A stretch of 64,000 nt of DNA. Source: Anaeromyxobacter paludicola (GTDB lineage Bacteria; Myxococcota; Myxococcia; Myxococcales; Anaeromyxobacteraceae). Shown here piece after piece: positions 49,200-58,163 of this stretch. The stretch covers positions 124,001 to 188,000 of the forward strand of contig NZ_AP025592.1 in NCBI RefSeq assembly GCF_023169965.1. The letters run 5' to 3'. The number at the start of each line of letters is the position of its first letter. Position 1 is the stretch's first letter. The notes below the pieces were generated by a model. That model was given only the letters and a program-made list of their open reading frames with translations, made no database searches and had not been told where the DNA came from. Position numbers and translations under genes: made by a program.

Positions 49200-50927
49200 T
49201 CACCCGGCCGGCCGCACCGCGCGGGCGAACTCGGCGAGGGGGCGCGCGTTCAGCACCGCGTCGCGGGTCACCCAGCCGCGGCGGGCGGTCGCGACGGCCC
49301 AGCGCAGGTGGCCGAGCGCGGCCACCGAGTGGGCGTCCACCGACAGGACCACCGGGAGCCCGCGGGCGCGGGCGAGCCGCAGGTGCTCCGGCGTCATCTC
49401 GAGCCGCTTCGGGTCGCCGTTCACCTCCACCGCCGCCTTGCCCGACTCGGCGGCCGCGTCGAGCACCTCCTCCATGCGGCAGGCGAACGGCTCGCGCTCC
49501 AGGAGCAGCCGCCCGAGCGCGTGCCCCCAGATCTTGAAGAACGGCAGGCGCATCGCCCGCACCAGCCGCCGCGTCATCTCGTCCTCGCCCTGGCGGAACC
49601 GGCTGTGCACGCTCGCCACCACCACGTCGAGCTGCTCCAGGATCCGGTCCGGGTAGTCGAGCGCGCCGTCCTCGAGGATGTCCGACTCGGTGCCGCGCAG
49701 GAGGCGCACCTTCACGAGCGCCTGCACCCGCGCGATCTCGTCCCACTGCGCCTGCAGCCGGTCGAGCCCCACGCCCCCGGCGTAGGACGCGGCCGGCGAG
49801 TGGTCGGTGACCGTGAGGTACTCCATCCCGAGCGCGTCGGCGGCCCGGGCCAGCTCCTCGAGCGTGGCGCGCCCGTCGGAGAAGCGGGTGTGGCAGTGGA
49901 CCAGGCCGCGGACGTCCTCCTCCCGGACGAGGTCCGGCAGGGCGCCGTCCCGGGCGGCCTCGATCTCGCCCCGGTCCTCGCGCAGCTCCGGCGGCACGAA
50001 GGCCAGCCCGAGCGCCGCGTAGAGCTCCTCCTCGCTCCCCGCCGGCAGGGCGCCGCCGCCGTCGAGCCGCTCGAGCCCCCGCTCGCTCAGGGTGAGCCCC
50101 CGGTCGCGCGCGAGGCCGCGCAGCCGGACGTGGTGGGCCTTCGACCCCGTCAGGTGGTGGAGCAGCGCCGGGAAGCCGCCGGGCGGCGAGACCCGCAGAT
50201 CCACCTGCGCCCCCTCGGCGAGCCGGACCGAGAGGCCGGCCTCGCCGCGCCCCAGCACCGCCTCCACGCCGGGCCAGGCGAGGAGCTGGTCGAGGACCGG
50301 GCCCGGCGCCTCGGCCGCGGCGACGAGGTCGAGGTCGCCCACCGTCTCGCGCCCGCGGCGGAGGGAGCCGGCGAGCTCCGCCCGGAGGCAGCCCGGCGCG
50401 CGCCGCAGGTGCGCCAGGAGCCGCTCGCCGAGCGAGAGCGCCTCCGGGAGCAGCATGCGCCGGGCGGGCCGCTCCCGGAGCCGGCGGATCCCCTCCAGGA
50501 TCTTCCGCTCGGTCTTCTCCCCGAACCCCCGGAGCTCGCGCACCCGGCCGGCGACGCAGGCGGCCTCGAGCGCGGCGATCCCGTCCACCCCCAGCTCGGC
50601 GTGGAGCTGCCCGATCTTGCGCGGCCCGAGCTCCGGCACCTCCACGAGCTCGAGGATCCCCGGCGGCAGCTCGGCGTGGAGCCGGTCGAGCAGCGGCGTG
50701 TGGCCGGTGGCGTGGAGCTCGGAGATCTTCTTCTCGATGGCCGCGCCGACCCCCGGGAGCTCGCGCAGCCGCCCGTCGCGCACCAGCGCCGCGAGGTCGT
50801 CGGGGCTGTCCTCGAGGGACCGCGCCGCGGTCTCGTAGGCCCGCACCTTGAAGGGATTCTCGCCCTGCACCTGGAGGAGCGCGGACAGCTCCCGGAGGGC
50901 GCGGGCCACGCCGAGCTTGTCGAGCAT
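49200..50927 (-). CDS. polX: PolX: family X DNA polymerase with C-terminal PHP exonuclease
   Basis: 575 residues from the ATG at 50927, whose GAGGGGGAG site favours it over an ATG 45 bases upstream. Helix-hairpin-helix repeats (VPELGPRKIG, LRGFGEKTERKI) bind DNA. The polymerase site is G-S-L-R-R-G...D-L-D with a third Asp in AQVDLRV. The PHP domain starts at about residue 340 with HCHTRFSDG and continues with TDHSP, GTESDI, HSRF and SVDAHS, giving manganese-dependent 3'-5' exonuclease activity. Role: gap filling in base-excision repair. It is divergent from moaB. Confidence 0.95.
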   Translation of the reverse strand: MLDKLGVARALRELSALLQVQGENPFKVRAYETAARSLEDSPDDLAALVRDGRLRELPGVGAAIEKKISELHATGHTPLLDRLHAELPPGILELVEVPELGPRKIGQLHAELGVDGIAALEAACVAGRVRELRGFGEKTERKILEGIRRLRERPARRMLLPEALSLGERLLAHLRRAPGCLRAELAGSLRRGRETVGDLDLVAAAEAPGPVLDQLLAWPGVEAVLGRGEAGLSVRLAEGAQVDLRVSPPGGFPALLHHLTGSKAHHVRLRGLARDRGLTLSERGLERLDGGGALPAGSEEELYAALGLAFVPPELREDRGEIEAARDGALPDLVREEDVRGLVHCHTRFSDGRATLEELARAADALGMEYLTVTDHSPAASYAGGVGLDRLQAQWDEIARVQALVKVRLLRGTESDILEDGALDYPDRILEQLDVVVASVHSRFRQGEDEMTRRLVRAMRLPFFKIWGHALGRLLLEREPFACRMEEVLDAAAESGKAAVEVNGDPKRLEMTPEHLRLARARGLPVVLSVDAHSVAALGHLRWAVATARRGWVTRDAVLNARPLAEFARAVRPAG

Positions 50928-50970
50928 CGCTCCCCCTCGTATAGCGACGGGGAGAGGAGCGAGCACGCGC

Positions 50971-51495
50971 ATGGCACACGAGGAACACCGGGCGGCCGGG
51001 CCGAGGACGGTGCGGGTCTACGTCGTCACCGCCTCCGACACCCGGGGCGAGGCGGAGGACGAGAGCGGGCGTTTCCTGCGCGAGGCGCTCGCCGCGGCGG
51101 GCCACGCGCTCGCCGGCTACCGGGTGGTGAAGGACGAGCCCGACCAGATCCGGGCCGCGCTCGCCGACGCCGAGGCGGCCGGGGCCCAGGCGGTGGTGGT
51201 GAACGGGGGCACCGGCATCGCCGCGCGCGACCGGACCTACGAGGCGGTGGCCGGCCTCCTCGAGAAGCGGCTCGACGGCTTCGGCGAGCTCTTCCGGATG
51301 CTCTCGTACCAGGAGATCGGGAGCGCCGCGATGCTCTCCCGCGCCGTGGCCGGGATCTGGCGCGGCCGGGCCGTCTTTTCGCTCCCCGGCTCCCGACCCG
51401 CGGTGCGGCTCGGCTGGGAGAAGCTCATCGCGCCGGAGCTCCCGCACCTCTGCTACGAGCTCGGGAAGGCGGGGGGAGGGGCGAAGGGTCAGTAA
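50971..51495 (+). CDS. moaB: Molybdopterin-cofactor biosynthesis protein MoaB/Mog-like
   Basis: 174 residues. MoCF-domain signatures are VVNGGTGIAARD, SYQEIGSAAMLSRA and VFSLPGSRPAV. Family enzymes adenylylate molybdopterin before molybdenum insertion. Length and motifs fit MoaB. ATG at 50971 with GGAGAGGAG upstream. There are no other molybdenum genes in the window. It is followed 12 bases later by the TIGR02757 gene. Confidence 0.92.
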   Translation: MAHEEHRAAGPRTVRVYVVTASDTRGEAEDESGRFLREALAAAGHALAGYRVVKDEPDQIRAALADAEAAGAQAVVVNGGTGIAARDRTYEAVAGLLEKRLDGFGELFRMLSYQEIGSAAMLSRAVAGIWRGRAVFSLPGSRPAVRLGWEKLIAPELPHLCYELGKAGGGAKGQ

Positions 51496-51507
51496 GAGCC
51501 CGAGGCG

Positions 51508-52473
51508 ATGCCCCGCGCCACCCCGCTCACGCGCCCCGCCGCGCGCCGCCTGCGGCCGCTGCTCCTCGCGCTCGAGGACACCCTCGATCGCGCGGCCCGC
51601 ATCGCCGCCGATCCCCTCGAGTTCCCCCGGCGCTACGCCGACCCGGCCGACGCCGAGGTGGCGGGGCTCGTCGCCTCGGCGCTCGCCTACGGCCGCGCCG
51701 ACCTGTTCCGGCCGCAGGTCGCCTACCTGCTCGGCGAGATGGGGCCGCGGCCGGCCGACTTCGCGGAGCGGTTCGCGCGGGCGCCGTCGGCGGACCGCTT
51801 CCCGGCCTTCAGGTACCGCTTCAACCGCCCGCCGGACGCGGCCGCGCTGGTCGCGGCGGCGGGCGCGCTGCGGCTCGCCCACGGCTCGCTCGGCGCCCGC
51901 TTCGGCGCCCTCTACCGCGCCGCCGCCGGGGGCGGGGCCGCGTCGCCGGTGCGCGCGGCGCTCGCCGCCTTCGCCGCGGAGCTGCGGGCGGCGCCCCCGG
52001 CCGTGGCGCTCCTCGAGGCCCGCGGACCGCGCGGCCTCGCCCACCTCCTCCCCGACGCCGCGAAGGCCGGCGCCTGCAAGCGCTGGAACCTCTACCTGCG
52101 CTGGATGGTGCGCGGTCCCGACGGCGTGGACCTGGGCCACTGGCGCGCCGAGGTGCCGGCGGCCGCCCTGGTGGTCCCGCTCGACACCCACCTCGCGCGG
52201 ATGGCGCGCCAGCTCGGGCTCACGCGCCGGCGCGACCTCTCCTGGCGCACCGCCGAGGAGGTCACGGCGGGGCTGCGGCTCCTCGACCCCGAGGACCCGG
52301 TCCGCCACGACTTCGCCCTCTGTCACCTCGGGATGAGCGGCGCCTGCCCGGCGCGGCGCGGGCCGGAGCACTGCGCCGCCTGCGCGCTCACGAGCGCCTG
52401 CCGGGAGCGCGCGCGTCCCGGCAGCGCCAGAGCTCGAACCGCGTCACCTGCGCCTCGCCGCGGAGCACGGTGA
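51508..52473 (+). CDS. TIGR02757/DUF2400-family protein
   Basis: 321 residues. Family blocks: DPLEFPRRYADPADAEVAGLV (shown here as DPLEFPRRY and AEVAGLVASALAYGR), CKRWNLYLRWMVR, VPLDTHLARMARQLG and DPVRHDFALCHLGMSG. Near the end are four Cys spaced C-x8-C-x2-C-x5-C, close to the endonuclease III [4Fe-4S] loop (C-x6-C-x2-C-x5-C). The fold is related to HhH glycosylases by family knowledge; no catalytic activity is established. The last 86 bases overlap the convergent glycosyltransferase gene, so the final ~24 residues share DNA with it. Confidence 0.88.
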   Translation: MPRATPLTRPAARRLRPLLLALEDTLDRAARIAADPLEFPRRYADPADAEVAGLVASALAYGRADLFRPQVAYLLGEMGPRPADFAERFARAPSADRFPAFRYRFNRPPDAAALVAAAGALRLAHGSLGARFGALYRAAAGGGAASPVRAALAAFAAELRAAPPAVALLEARGPRGLAHLLPDAAKAGACKRWNLYLRWMVRGPDGVDLGHWRAEVPAAALVVPLDTHLARMARQLGLTRRRDLSWRTAEEVTAGLRLLDPEDPVRHDFALCHLGMSGACPARRGPEHCAACALTSACRERARPGSARARTASPAPRRGAR

Positions 52474-53836
52474 GCGGCGGCAGGGGCTCGAGCCGGGCGC
52501 AGGCGGCCTCGAGCCCCGGGCAGCGCCTCCCGTCGCGGGGATCGAGCACCACCACGCCGTCCTTGCCGCGGAGCCGGGCGGGATCGAACCAGGCCTGGTA
52601 GGCCAGCCCCGGCCCGCCGAGGGCCTCGAGCGAGAGCGTCTGCGGCCGGTCCGGCAGGTAGAAGGCCAGCTCCGAGGCCGGCTTGTAGCTGCAGCCGAGC
52701 ACGAAGGGCTCGCCGCCCAGCCGGCGCCGCTCCGCGTCCACCCGGCTCGAGAGCTCGCCCCAGCCGCGGGTGGTGTCGCTGCGGGCGCTGAAGGGGAGCT
52801 CCGGCAGGAGCGGCGCGAGGTGGGCGTAGGCGGCGACCCCGGCGGCGACCGCCACCGCGGCGAGGGCGGGCCTCCGCCAGCGCGCCCAGTCCTGGAGCGC
52901 CAGGGCCGCGCCGGCGAGGAGGGCGGTGGGCCAGACCGGCGCGCCCCAGTTGCCCTTCACCCACATGAACGGGGAGACGGCGACCAGGATCCCGAGGAGC
53001 GGCAGCGACCAGAGCGCGGCGGCGCGGAGCGACGGGTCGCGCCAGCGGCGGGCCGCCGTGACCCCGGCGGCGAGGAGCAGCCCGAAGAGGAGCGGCGACA
53101 CCAGCGCCGCCTGCAGCCCGAGGAACCCGGCGAAGCGGTCGGGCCGGAAGGTGACCATCCCGGCGGCGCGGTCGGCGAGCTGGAACCGGAAGCTCTGCCA
53201 GCCGTGCGCGGCGTTCCAGGCCACCACCGGCGAGAAGACCGCGAGGGCGAGGAGCGCGCCGAGCCAGGGCCAGGGGCCGCGCAGGAGCCTGCGGCCGCGC
53301 GCGTCGAGGAGGAGCAGCGCCAGGAGCTGCGGCAGGAGGAGCAGCCCGGTGTACTTGCCGAGCGCGGCGGCGCCGGCGGCGAGCCCGGCCGCGAGGAGCC
53401 ACGCCCCCGAGCCGTCGAGGGCCCGCAGCCCGAAGTAGAGCGCCCCCATCCACCCGGCGAGGAGCGGGCCGTCCGGGGTGATGACCACCTGGCCGAGCGA
53501 GAGGAGGGGCGTGGCGAGCGCGGCCGCCAGCGCCGCGAGCGCGGCCCGGGGGCCGAAGAGCCGCCGGCCGGCCAGGAAGAAGAAGGCGCAGAAGAGGACC
53601 GAGTGGACCGCCGCCGCGAGCCGCACCCCGCGCTCGGTGGCGCCGGCGAGCCGGGTGGCCAGGGCGATGGTCCAGGCGGCGAGGGGCGGGTGGTCGAAGT
53701 AGGAGAGCGCCGGGTGGCGGGCGTACTGCCAGTAATACGCCTCCTGGGGCGAGAGCGGCAGGAGCCCGGCGTAGAGGAGGTGGAGCGCGGTGGCGGCGAG
53801 GACCAGCGCGAGCGCCTGGCGGGATTCCTTCGTCAC
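52388..53836 (-). CDS. GT39-like membrane glycosyltransferase (ArnT/PMT type)
   Basis: 482 residues from the GTG at 53836 overlapping the diadenylate cyclase stop. Ten or more hydrophobic segments. First-loop motif SPQEAYYWQYARHPALSYFDHPPL (quoted in parts: EAYYWQY, YFDHPPL) is typical of ArnT/GT39 enzymes that use a polyprenyl-phosphate sugar donor; the Glu/Asp is catalytic. C-terminal periplasmic domain of about 140 residues. Target unknown (lipid A, protein or another glycan). Its last 86 bases overlap the TIGR02757 gene on the other strand. Confidence 0.85.
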   Translation of the reverse strand: MTKESRQALALVLAATALHLLYAGLLPLSPQEAYYWQYARHPALSYFDHPPLAAWTIALATRLAGATERGVRLAAAVHSVLFCAFFFLAGRRLFGPRAALAALAAALATPLLSLGQVVITPDGPLLAGWMGALYFGLRALDGSGAWLLAAGLAAGAAALGKYTGLLLLPQLLALLLLDARGRRLLRGPWPWLGALLALAVFSPVVAWNAAHGWQSFRFQLADRAAGMVTFRPDRFAGFLGLQAALVSPLLFGLLLAAGVTAARRWRDPSLRAAALWSLPLLGILVAVSPFMWVKGNWGAPVWPTALLAGAALALQDWARWRRPALAAVAVAAGVAAYAHLAPLLPELPFSARSDTTRGWGELSSRVDAERRRLGGEPFVLGCSYKPASELAFYLPDRPQTLSLEALGGPGLAYQAWFDPARLRGKDGVVVLDPRDGRRCPGLEAACARLEPLPPLTVLRGEAQVTRFELWRCRDARAPGRRS

Positions 53837-54708
53837 ATGCGCCGGGCGATCTGGTGGAGCTCGAGCACCACCTCGCCCGCCTTGAAGACGCGGACGGTGC
53901 CGCTGGTCTGCGAGACCGTGATGGCGATGGCCCGGGTCTCGAGCGTCATCGCGGCGGCCGAGGTGTGGCGGGCGCCGAGCCCCATCTGCACCCGGACCTC
54001 CTTGGAGGCGGTCTGCAGGTAGCGGCCCGCGGCGAGCACCACCCCGTCCTCGCGGATCACGAAGGCGCCGTCGAGCACGGCGAAGGTCTTGATGGCGTCC
54101 TGGATGGCCGGGTCGAGCGCGTTCCGCTCCCCCTCGCTGATGCCCTGGAAGGGGTTGAGGTTGAGCTGCCGGCTCTTCTCCATCACCGCGGTCGAGTCGC
54201 CGACCACGAGGATGGTGCCGGTGGGGTGCCCCTCGTAGCCCTGGGCGCCGATCTCCATCGCCACGTGCACCAGCGCGTCCACCACCTGGGAGCTGAACTC
54301 CGGCGGGAGCCCCAGCGAGTCGGCGCTGGCGCGGGTGGCGCGCTCCGAGCCGATCTCGAGGCGCACCAGGGTGTCCATCACCTTGCCGACCCCGGTCAGG
54401 GCGAGCACCACGTCGCCGCGCTTGGCGAGGCCGGCGCTGCGGGCCGAGACGAGCGCGACCTGGATCCGCTCCACCCGGTCGTAGTCGTACGGCGGGATGA
54501 CCACCGAGGCCTGGTCCTCGGCGGCGAGGTGGCGCCGCAGCGCCTCGCTGGTGACCGCGTAGACGAGCTTGCGCCGGACGGGGCGCCGCTTCAGCTCGTT
54601 GGGCGGGAGGGGCCGGTCGGAGATGACCAGCAGCTTGTCGACCTCGGGCCCGGCCGTGAGCTGCAGCGCCGCCCGGACGAACGCGCGGTCCAACCTCGAC
54701 TCGGCCAT
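53833..54708 (-). CDS. Diadenylate cyclase, DacZ-type (c-di-AMP synthase)
   Basis: 291 residues. The C-terminal DAC domain (about 165-285) has the D-G-A motif in LDGAFVIREDG and GLGARHTSAAAM, where the canonical R-H-R is R-H-T; VSQTSGTVRVF is the downstream block (usually S-E-x-x-G). The N-terminal ~150 residues resemble a pyruvate-kinase C-terminal-like domain (KLLVISD, KLVYAVTSE, DVVLALTGVG). This architecture is known from archaeal DacZ, not from bacterial DisA, CdaA or CdaS. Predicted to make cyclic di-AMP from two ATP. It is divergent from dksA across 155 bases. Confidence 0.85.
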   Translation of the reverse strand: MAESRLDRAFVRAALQLTAGPEVDKLLVISDRPLPPNELKRRPVRRKLVYAVTSEALRRHLAAEDQASVVIPPYDYDRVERIQVALVSARSAGLAKRGDVVLALTGVGKVMDTLVRLEIGSERATRASADSLGLPPEFSSQVVDALVHVAMEIGAQGYEGHPTGTILVVGDSTAVMEKSRQLNLNPFQGISEGERNALDPAIQDAIKTFAVLDGAFVIREDGVVLAAGRYLQTASKEVRVQMGLGARHTSAAAMTLETRAIAITVSQTSGTVRVFKAGEVVLELHQIARRM

Positions 54709-54782
54709 GGGCGCGAGAATGGGGCAGGAGTAGACTGTTGTCCACTCGCCGCTGGCGAGGAGCCGGGGGGTCGGACCGCACC

Positions 54783-54812
54783 TTGACAGGGCCCTTTCGC
54801 CTGGCCTAGGGT
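54783..54812 (+). promoter_or_regulatory. Predicted promoter of dksA
   Basis: TTGACA at 54783-54788, an 18-bp spacer, TAGGGT at 54807-54812. The leader of about 45 bases contains GAGGG shortly before the TTG start. The same -35, spacer and TAGG-type -10 occur at the Hsp70 gene. Confidence 0.55.
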
Positions 54813-54863
54813 GCCGGTTCCTTTTTTTCGGACCACCGGTTTTTCGATTGCGAGGGTAGCCGC

Positions 54864-55226
54864 TTGAACAAGAAGGATCTGAAGCGGTTCAAGACCATGC
54901 TCGAGGAGTCGAAGCGCCAGCTCCTCGTCTCGGCCAAGAAGACCCTGACGGAGGAGGCGAGCTTCGACACCGACGATCTGCCGGACGAGATCGACCTCGC
55001 CTCGAGCGAGTACACGCAGTCGATGATCTTCCGGCTCCGCGACCGGGAGAAGTTCCTCCTCGCCAAGATCGACAAGGCGCTGGCTCGCATCGAGAACGGC
55101 ACCTTCGGCGTCTGCGAGAAGTGCGAGGAGGAGATCTCGGCGAAGCGGCTGGAGGCCCGCCCGGTCACCACCCTCTGCATCCGCTGCAAGGAAGAGCAGG
55201 AGCAGAAGGAGAAGTCCTTCGGGTAG
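54864..55226 (+). CDS. dksA: DksA/TraR-family RNA polymerase-binding protein
   Basis: 120 residues from a TTG at 54864 with GAGGG 6 bases upstream. A coiled coil (about residues 1-75) with the acidic tip D-D-L-P-D-E-I-D-L-A is followed by a four-Cys zinc finger CEKC...CIRC. It binds the secondary channel of RNA polymerase and, with ppGpp, represses rRNA and activates other promoters. The rel gene for ppGpp lies 6 kb downstream on the same strand. Confidence 0.94.
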   Translation: MNKKDLKRFKTMLEESKRQLLVSAKKTLTEEASFDTDDLPDEIDLASSEYTQSMIFRLRDREKFLLAKIDKALARIENGTFGVCEKCEEEISAKRLEARPVTTLCIRCKEEQEQKEKSFG

Positions 55227-55252
55227 CCCCCCGGCGGGGATGAGCGCCCTGC

Positions 55253-55282
55253 TTGTGGCCTGTCGCCACCCCCCGCTAGACT
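55253..55282 (+). promoter_or_regulatory. Predicted promoter of the lactate oxidation cluster
   Basis: TTGTGG at 55253-55258, an 18-bp spacer, TAGACT at 55277-55282. The -10 ends 7 bases before the ATG at 55290 and no ribosome site fits between, so the transcript would be leaderless or nearly so. Confidence 0.45.
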
Positions 55283-55289
55283 CGCGCGC

Positions 55290-58151
55290 ATGAGCGTCCG
55301 TCCTCGGCGCGCCGATCACCTCGACCTCTCTCCGGATTACCGCTCCTTCCACGACGCCGTCCGGGCGTTCGTGCCGGAGGAGCGCGTCTTCACCGATCCG
55401 CTGCGGGTCCTGGCCTACGGGACCGACGCCAGCTTCTACCGGCTCACGCCGAAGGTGGTGGTGAAGGCGCGCAGCCGCGACGAGGTGGCGCGCATCCTCG
55501 CCCTCGCCTCGGCGCGCGGGCTCCCGGTCACCTTCCGCGCCGCCGGCACCAGCCTCTCCGGGCAGGCGGTGAGCGACTCGATCCTGGTGGTGCTCGCGGG
55601 CGGCTTCCGCGGCCGCCGCGTGCTCGACGGCGGCGCCCGCGTGGCGCTCGAGCCGGGGGTCATCGGCGGCGAGGCGAACCAGCTCCTCGCGCCGCTGGGG
55701 CGCAAGCTCGGCCCCGACCCGGCCTCCATCCACTCCTGCATGGTGGGCGGGATCGCCGCCAACAACGCGAGCGGGATGTGCTGCGGCACGGCCCAGAACA
55801 GCTACCGCACGGTGGACTCGGCGGTGCTGCTCCTCGCCGACGGCACCGAGCTCGACACCGCCGACCCGGCCTCGCGCCGCGCCTTCGCCGAGGCCCACCC
55901 GGAGATCGTGCGCGGGCTCGCCGAGCTCCGCGACGCGATCCGCAAGGACCCGCAGCTGCTCGCCCTCATCCGGCGCAAGTACGCGGTGAAGAACACCACC
56001 GGGTACGGGCTCAACAGCTTCGTGGACTTCGACGACCCGTTCGACGTCCTGCTGCACCTCCTCATCGGCTCGGAGGGCACGCTCGCGTTCCTCGCCGAGA
56101 TCACCTACCGCACGGTGGAGGAGCAGGCGCACCGGGCCTCGGCGCTGGTGCTCTTCCCGGACATCGGCTCGGCCTGCGAGGCCACCACCCTCCTGAAGCA
56201 GGACGGGCAGGTCTCGGCGGTGGAGCTGATGGACCGGGCCTCGATCCGGTCGGTGGAGGCGAAGGCCGGGATGCCGCCCGGCCTGGCCGGGCTCGGGCCG
56301 GGCGCGGCCGCGCTCCTCGTCGAGGTGCGGGGCGCCGACGCGGCGGAGCTGGCCGAGAAGGCGCGCCGCGCCACCACCCTGCTCGCCGGCGTGGCCCGGG
56401 TGGGCGAGGTGGCGTTCACCTCGGTGAAGGCCGAGTTCGAGCGGCTCTGGGACGTGCGCCGGGGCCTCTTCCCGGCCGTGGGCGCGGCCCGCCGGGTCGG
56501 GACCACCGTGGTCATCGAGGACGTGGTCTTCCCCATCGAGCGGCTCGCCGAGGGCACGCTCTCGCTGCAGGCGCTGATGCGGCGCCACGGCTACGACGAG
56601 GGGATCATCTTCGGCCACGCCCTCGACGGGAACCTCCACTTCGTCTTCACCCAGGACTTCGCCACCGCGGCCGAGGTGGAGCGCTACCGCGCCTTCATGG
56701 ACGAGGTCTGCCGGATGGTGGCCCTCGACTTCGGCGGCTCGCTCAAGGGCGAGCACGGCACCGGCCGCAACATCGCCCCCTTCGTGGAGCTGGAGTGGGG
56801 CGCCCGCGCCTACGGGATCATGAAGGCGGTGAAGGCGCTCTTCGACCCCCGCGGCCTCCTCAACCCGGGCGTCATCCTCAACGCCGACCCGCAGGCGCAC
56901 CTGCGCAGCCTGAAGCCGCTGCCGAAGGCGCACGACGTCGTGGACCGCTGCATCGAGTGCGGCTTCTGCGAGGTGAAGTGCCCGTCGCGGGAGCTCACCA
57001 CCACGCCCCGCCAGCGCATCGCGGTGCTCCGCGAGATCTCCCGGCTCGAGGCCACCGGCGACGACGAGGCCCGCCGCCTCCGGCTCCTCGAGGACTACCG
57101 CTACGACGCCGACGAGACCTGCGCCACCGACGGCCTCTGCGCCACCGCCTGCCCGGTCTCGATCGACACCGGCGAGATGATCAAGTCGCTCCGGGCGGCC
57201 CGCCACGCGGCGGGGGGCGGCGCGGCCGCGGTGCTGGCCCACCACCTCGCCGGCGCCACCGCCGCCGGGCGCGCCACGCTCTCCCTCGCCGCCGCGGGCC
57301 AGGTGGTGCTCGGCGACCGGCTCATGGGCGGCGTGACCCGGGCGCTCCGCTCCGCCTCCGGCGGCCGCCTGCCGCAGTGGAACCCGGCCCTGCCCGGCCG
57401 GTCGAGCCGCGTCCGGCGCGCCGCGCCCCGCGCCGCGGACCGGCAGGTGGTCTACTTCCCCTCCTGCGTGGTCCGCACCATGGGGCCGGCCCGGGCCGAC
57501 CCGGACCAGCGCTCGCTGCACGAGGCGACGCGCTCGCTCCTCGAGAAGGCCGGCTACGAGGCGGTCTACCCGAAGGGGCTCGACGCGCTCTGCTGCGGCA
57601 TGGCCTTCGACAGCAAGGGCTACCCCGCGCTCGGCGCCGAGAAGCTCTCCGAGCTCGGACGCGCCCTCGAGGAGGCGAGCCGGGGAGGGGAGCTGCCGGT
57701 GCTCTGCGACACGAGCCCCTGCCTCCACCGGATGAGGAAGGGGCTCGCCGGGCTCACGCTGCTCGAGCCGGTGGAGCTCATCCACGACCACCTCCTGCCG
57801 CGGCTCGAGCTCACGCGCAGCCGGGAGAAGGTGGCGGTCCACGTCACCTGCAGCGCCCAGAAGATGGGGCTCGCCGAGAAGCTGGTGGCGGTGGCGCGGG
57901 CCTGCGCCGCCGAGGTGGTGGTGCCGCCGGGCGTCGGCTGCTGCGCCTTCGCCGGCGACCGCGGGCTCAGCCACCCCGAGCTCAACGCCTCCGCGCTGGC
58001 CCAGCTCCGCCCCGGGCTGCCGCCCGACGTCCGCGCCGGCTACTCCAACAGCCGCACCTGCGAGATCGGCCTCACGCTGCACGCCGGCATCCCCTACCAG
58101 TCCATCGTGTACCTGGTCGATCGCTGCGCGCGCCCCCGGGCCGCGCGCTGA
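55290..58151 (+). CDS. dld: FAD/Fe-S D-lactate dehydrogenase, Dld-II type
   Basis: 953 residues. N-terminal FAD_binding_4 domain (about 35-260; RAAGTSLSGQAV, MVGGIAANNASGMCCG), then the FAD-linked oxidase C domain (about 270-545; GHALDGNLHF, GEHGTGRN). Next comes a ferredoxin part with CIECGFCEVKCPSR and CATDGLCATACPV, then a Cys-rich CCG module (CCGMAF, GVGCCAFAGDRG). This single-chain layout is that of Dld-II enzymes described in Shewanella-type lactate loci. It oxidises D-lactate and feeds electrons to the respiratory chain. A glycolate or other 2-hydroxyacid substrate is possible, but lutABC directly downstream favours lactate. Confidence 0.93.
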   Translation: MSVRPRRADHLDLSPDYRSFHDAVRAFVPEERVFTDPLRVLAYGTDASFYRLTPKVVVKARSRDEVARILALASARGLPVTFRAAGTSLSGQAVSDSILVVLAGGFRGRRVLDGGARVALEPGVIGGEANQLLAPLGRKLGPDPASIHSCMVGGIAANNASGMCCGTAQNSYRTVDSAVLLLADGTELDTADPASRRAFAEAHPEIVRGLAELRDAIRKDPQLLALIRRKYAVKNTTGYGLNSFVDFDDPFDVLLHLLIGSEGTLAFLAEITYRTVEEQAHRASALVLFPDIGSACEATTLLKQDGQVSAVELMDRASIRSVEAKAGMPPGLAGLGPGAAALLVEVRGADAAELAEKARRATTLLAGVARVGEVAFTSVKAEFERLWDVRRGLFPAVGAARRVGTTVVIEDVVFPIERLAEGTLSLQALMRRHGYDEGIIFGHALDGNLHFVFTQDFATAAEVERYRAFMDEVCRMVALDFGGSLKGEHGTGRNIAPFVELEWGARAYGIMKAVKALFDPRGLLNPGVILNADPQAHLRSLKPLPKAHDVVDRCIECGFCEVKCPSRELTTTPRQRIAVLREISRLEATGDDEARRLRLLEDYRYDADETCATDGLCATACPVSIDTGEMIKSLRAARHAAGGGAAAVLAHHLAGATAAGRATLSLAAAGQVVLGDRLMGGVTRALRSASGGRLPQWNPALPGRSSRVRRAAPRAADRQVVYFPSCVVRTMGPARADPDQRSLHEATRSLLEKAGYEAVYPKGLDALCCGMAFDSKGYPALGAEKLSELGRALEEASRGGELPVLCDTSPCLHRMRKGLAGLTLLEPVELIHDHLLPRLELTRSREKVAVHVTCSAQKMGLAEKLVAVARACAAEVVVPPGVGCCAFAGDRGLSHPELNASALAQLRPGLPPDVRAGYSNSRTCEIGLTLHAGIPYQSIVYLVDRCARPRAAR

Positions 58152-58163
58152 CGGGAGCGCGCC

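Noticed and set aside
47760..52601. A 1613-codon open frame on the plus strand
   Set aside because: Its translation is Arg/Glu/Gly/His-rich without domains and lies antisense to AmpG-like, PolX and parts of other well-supported genes. Long stop-free shadows are expected at this GC content.
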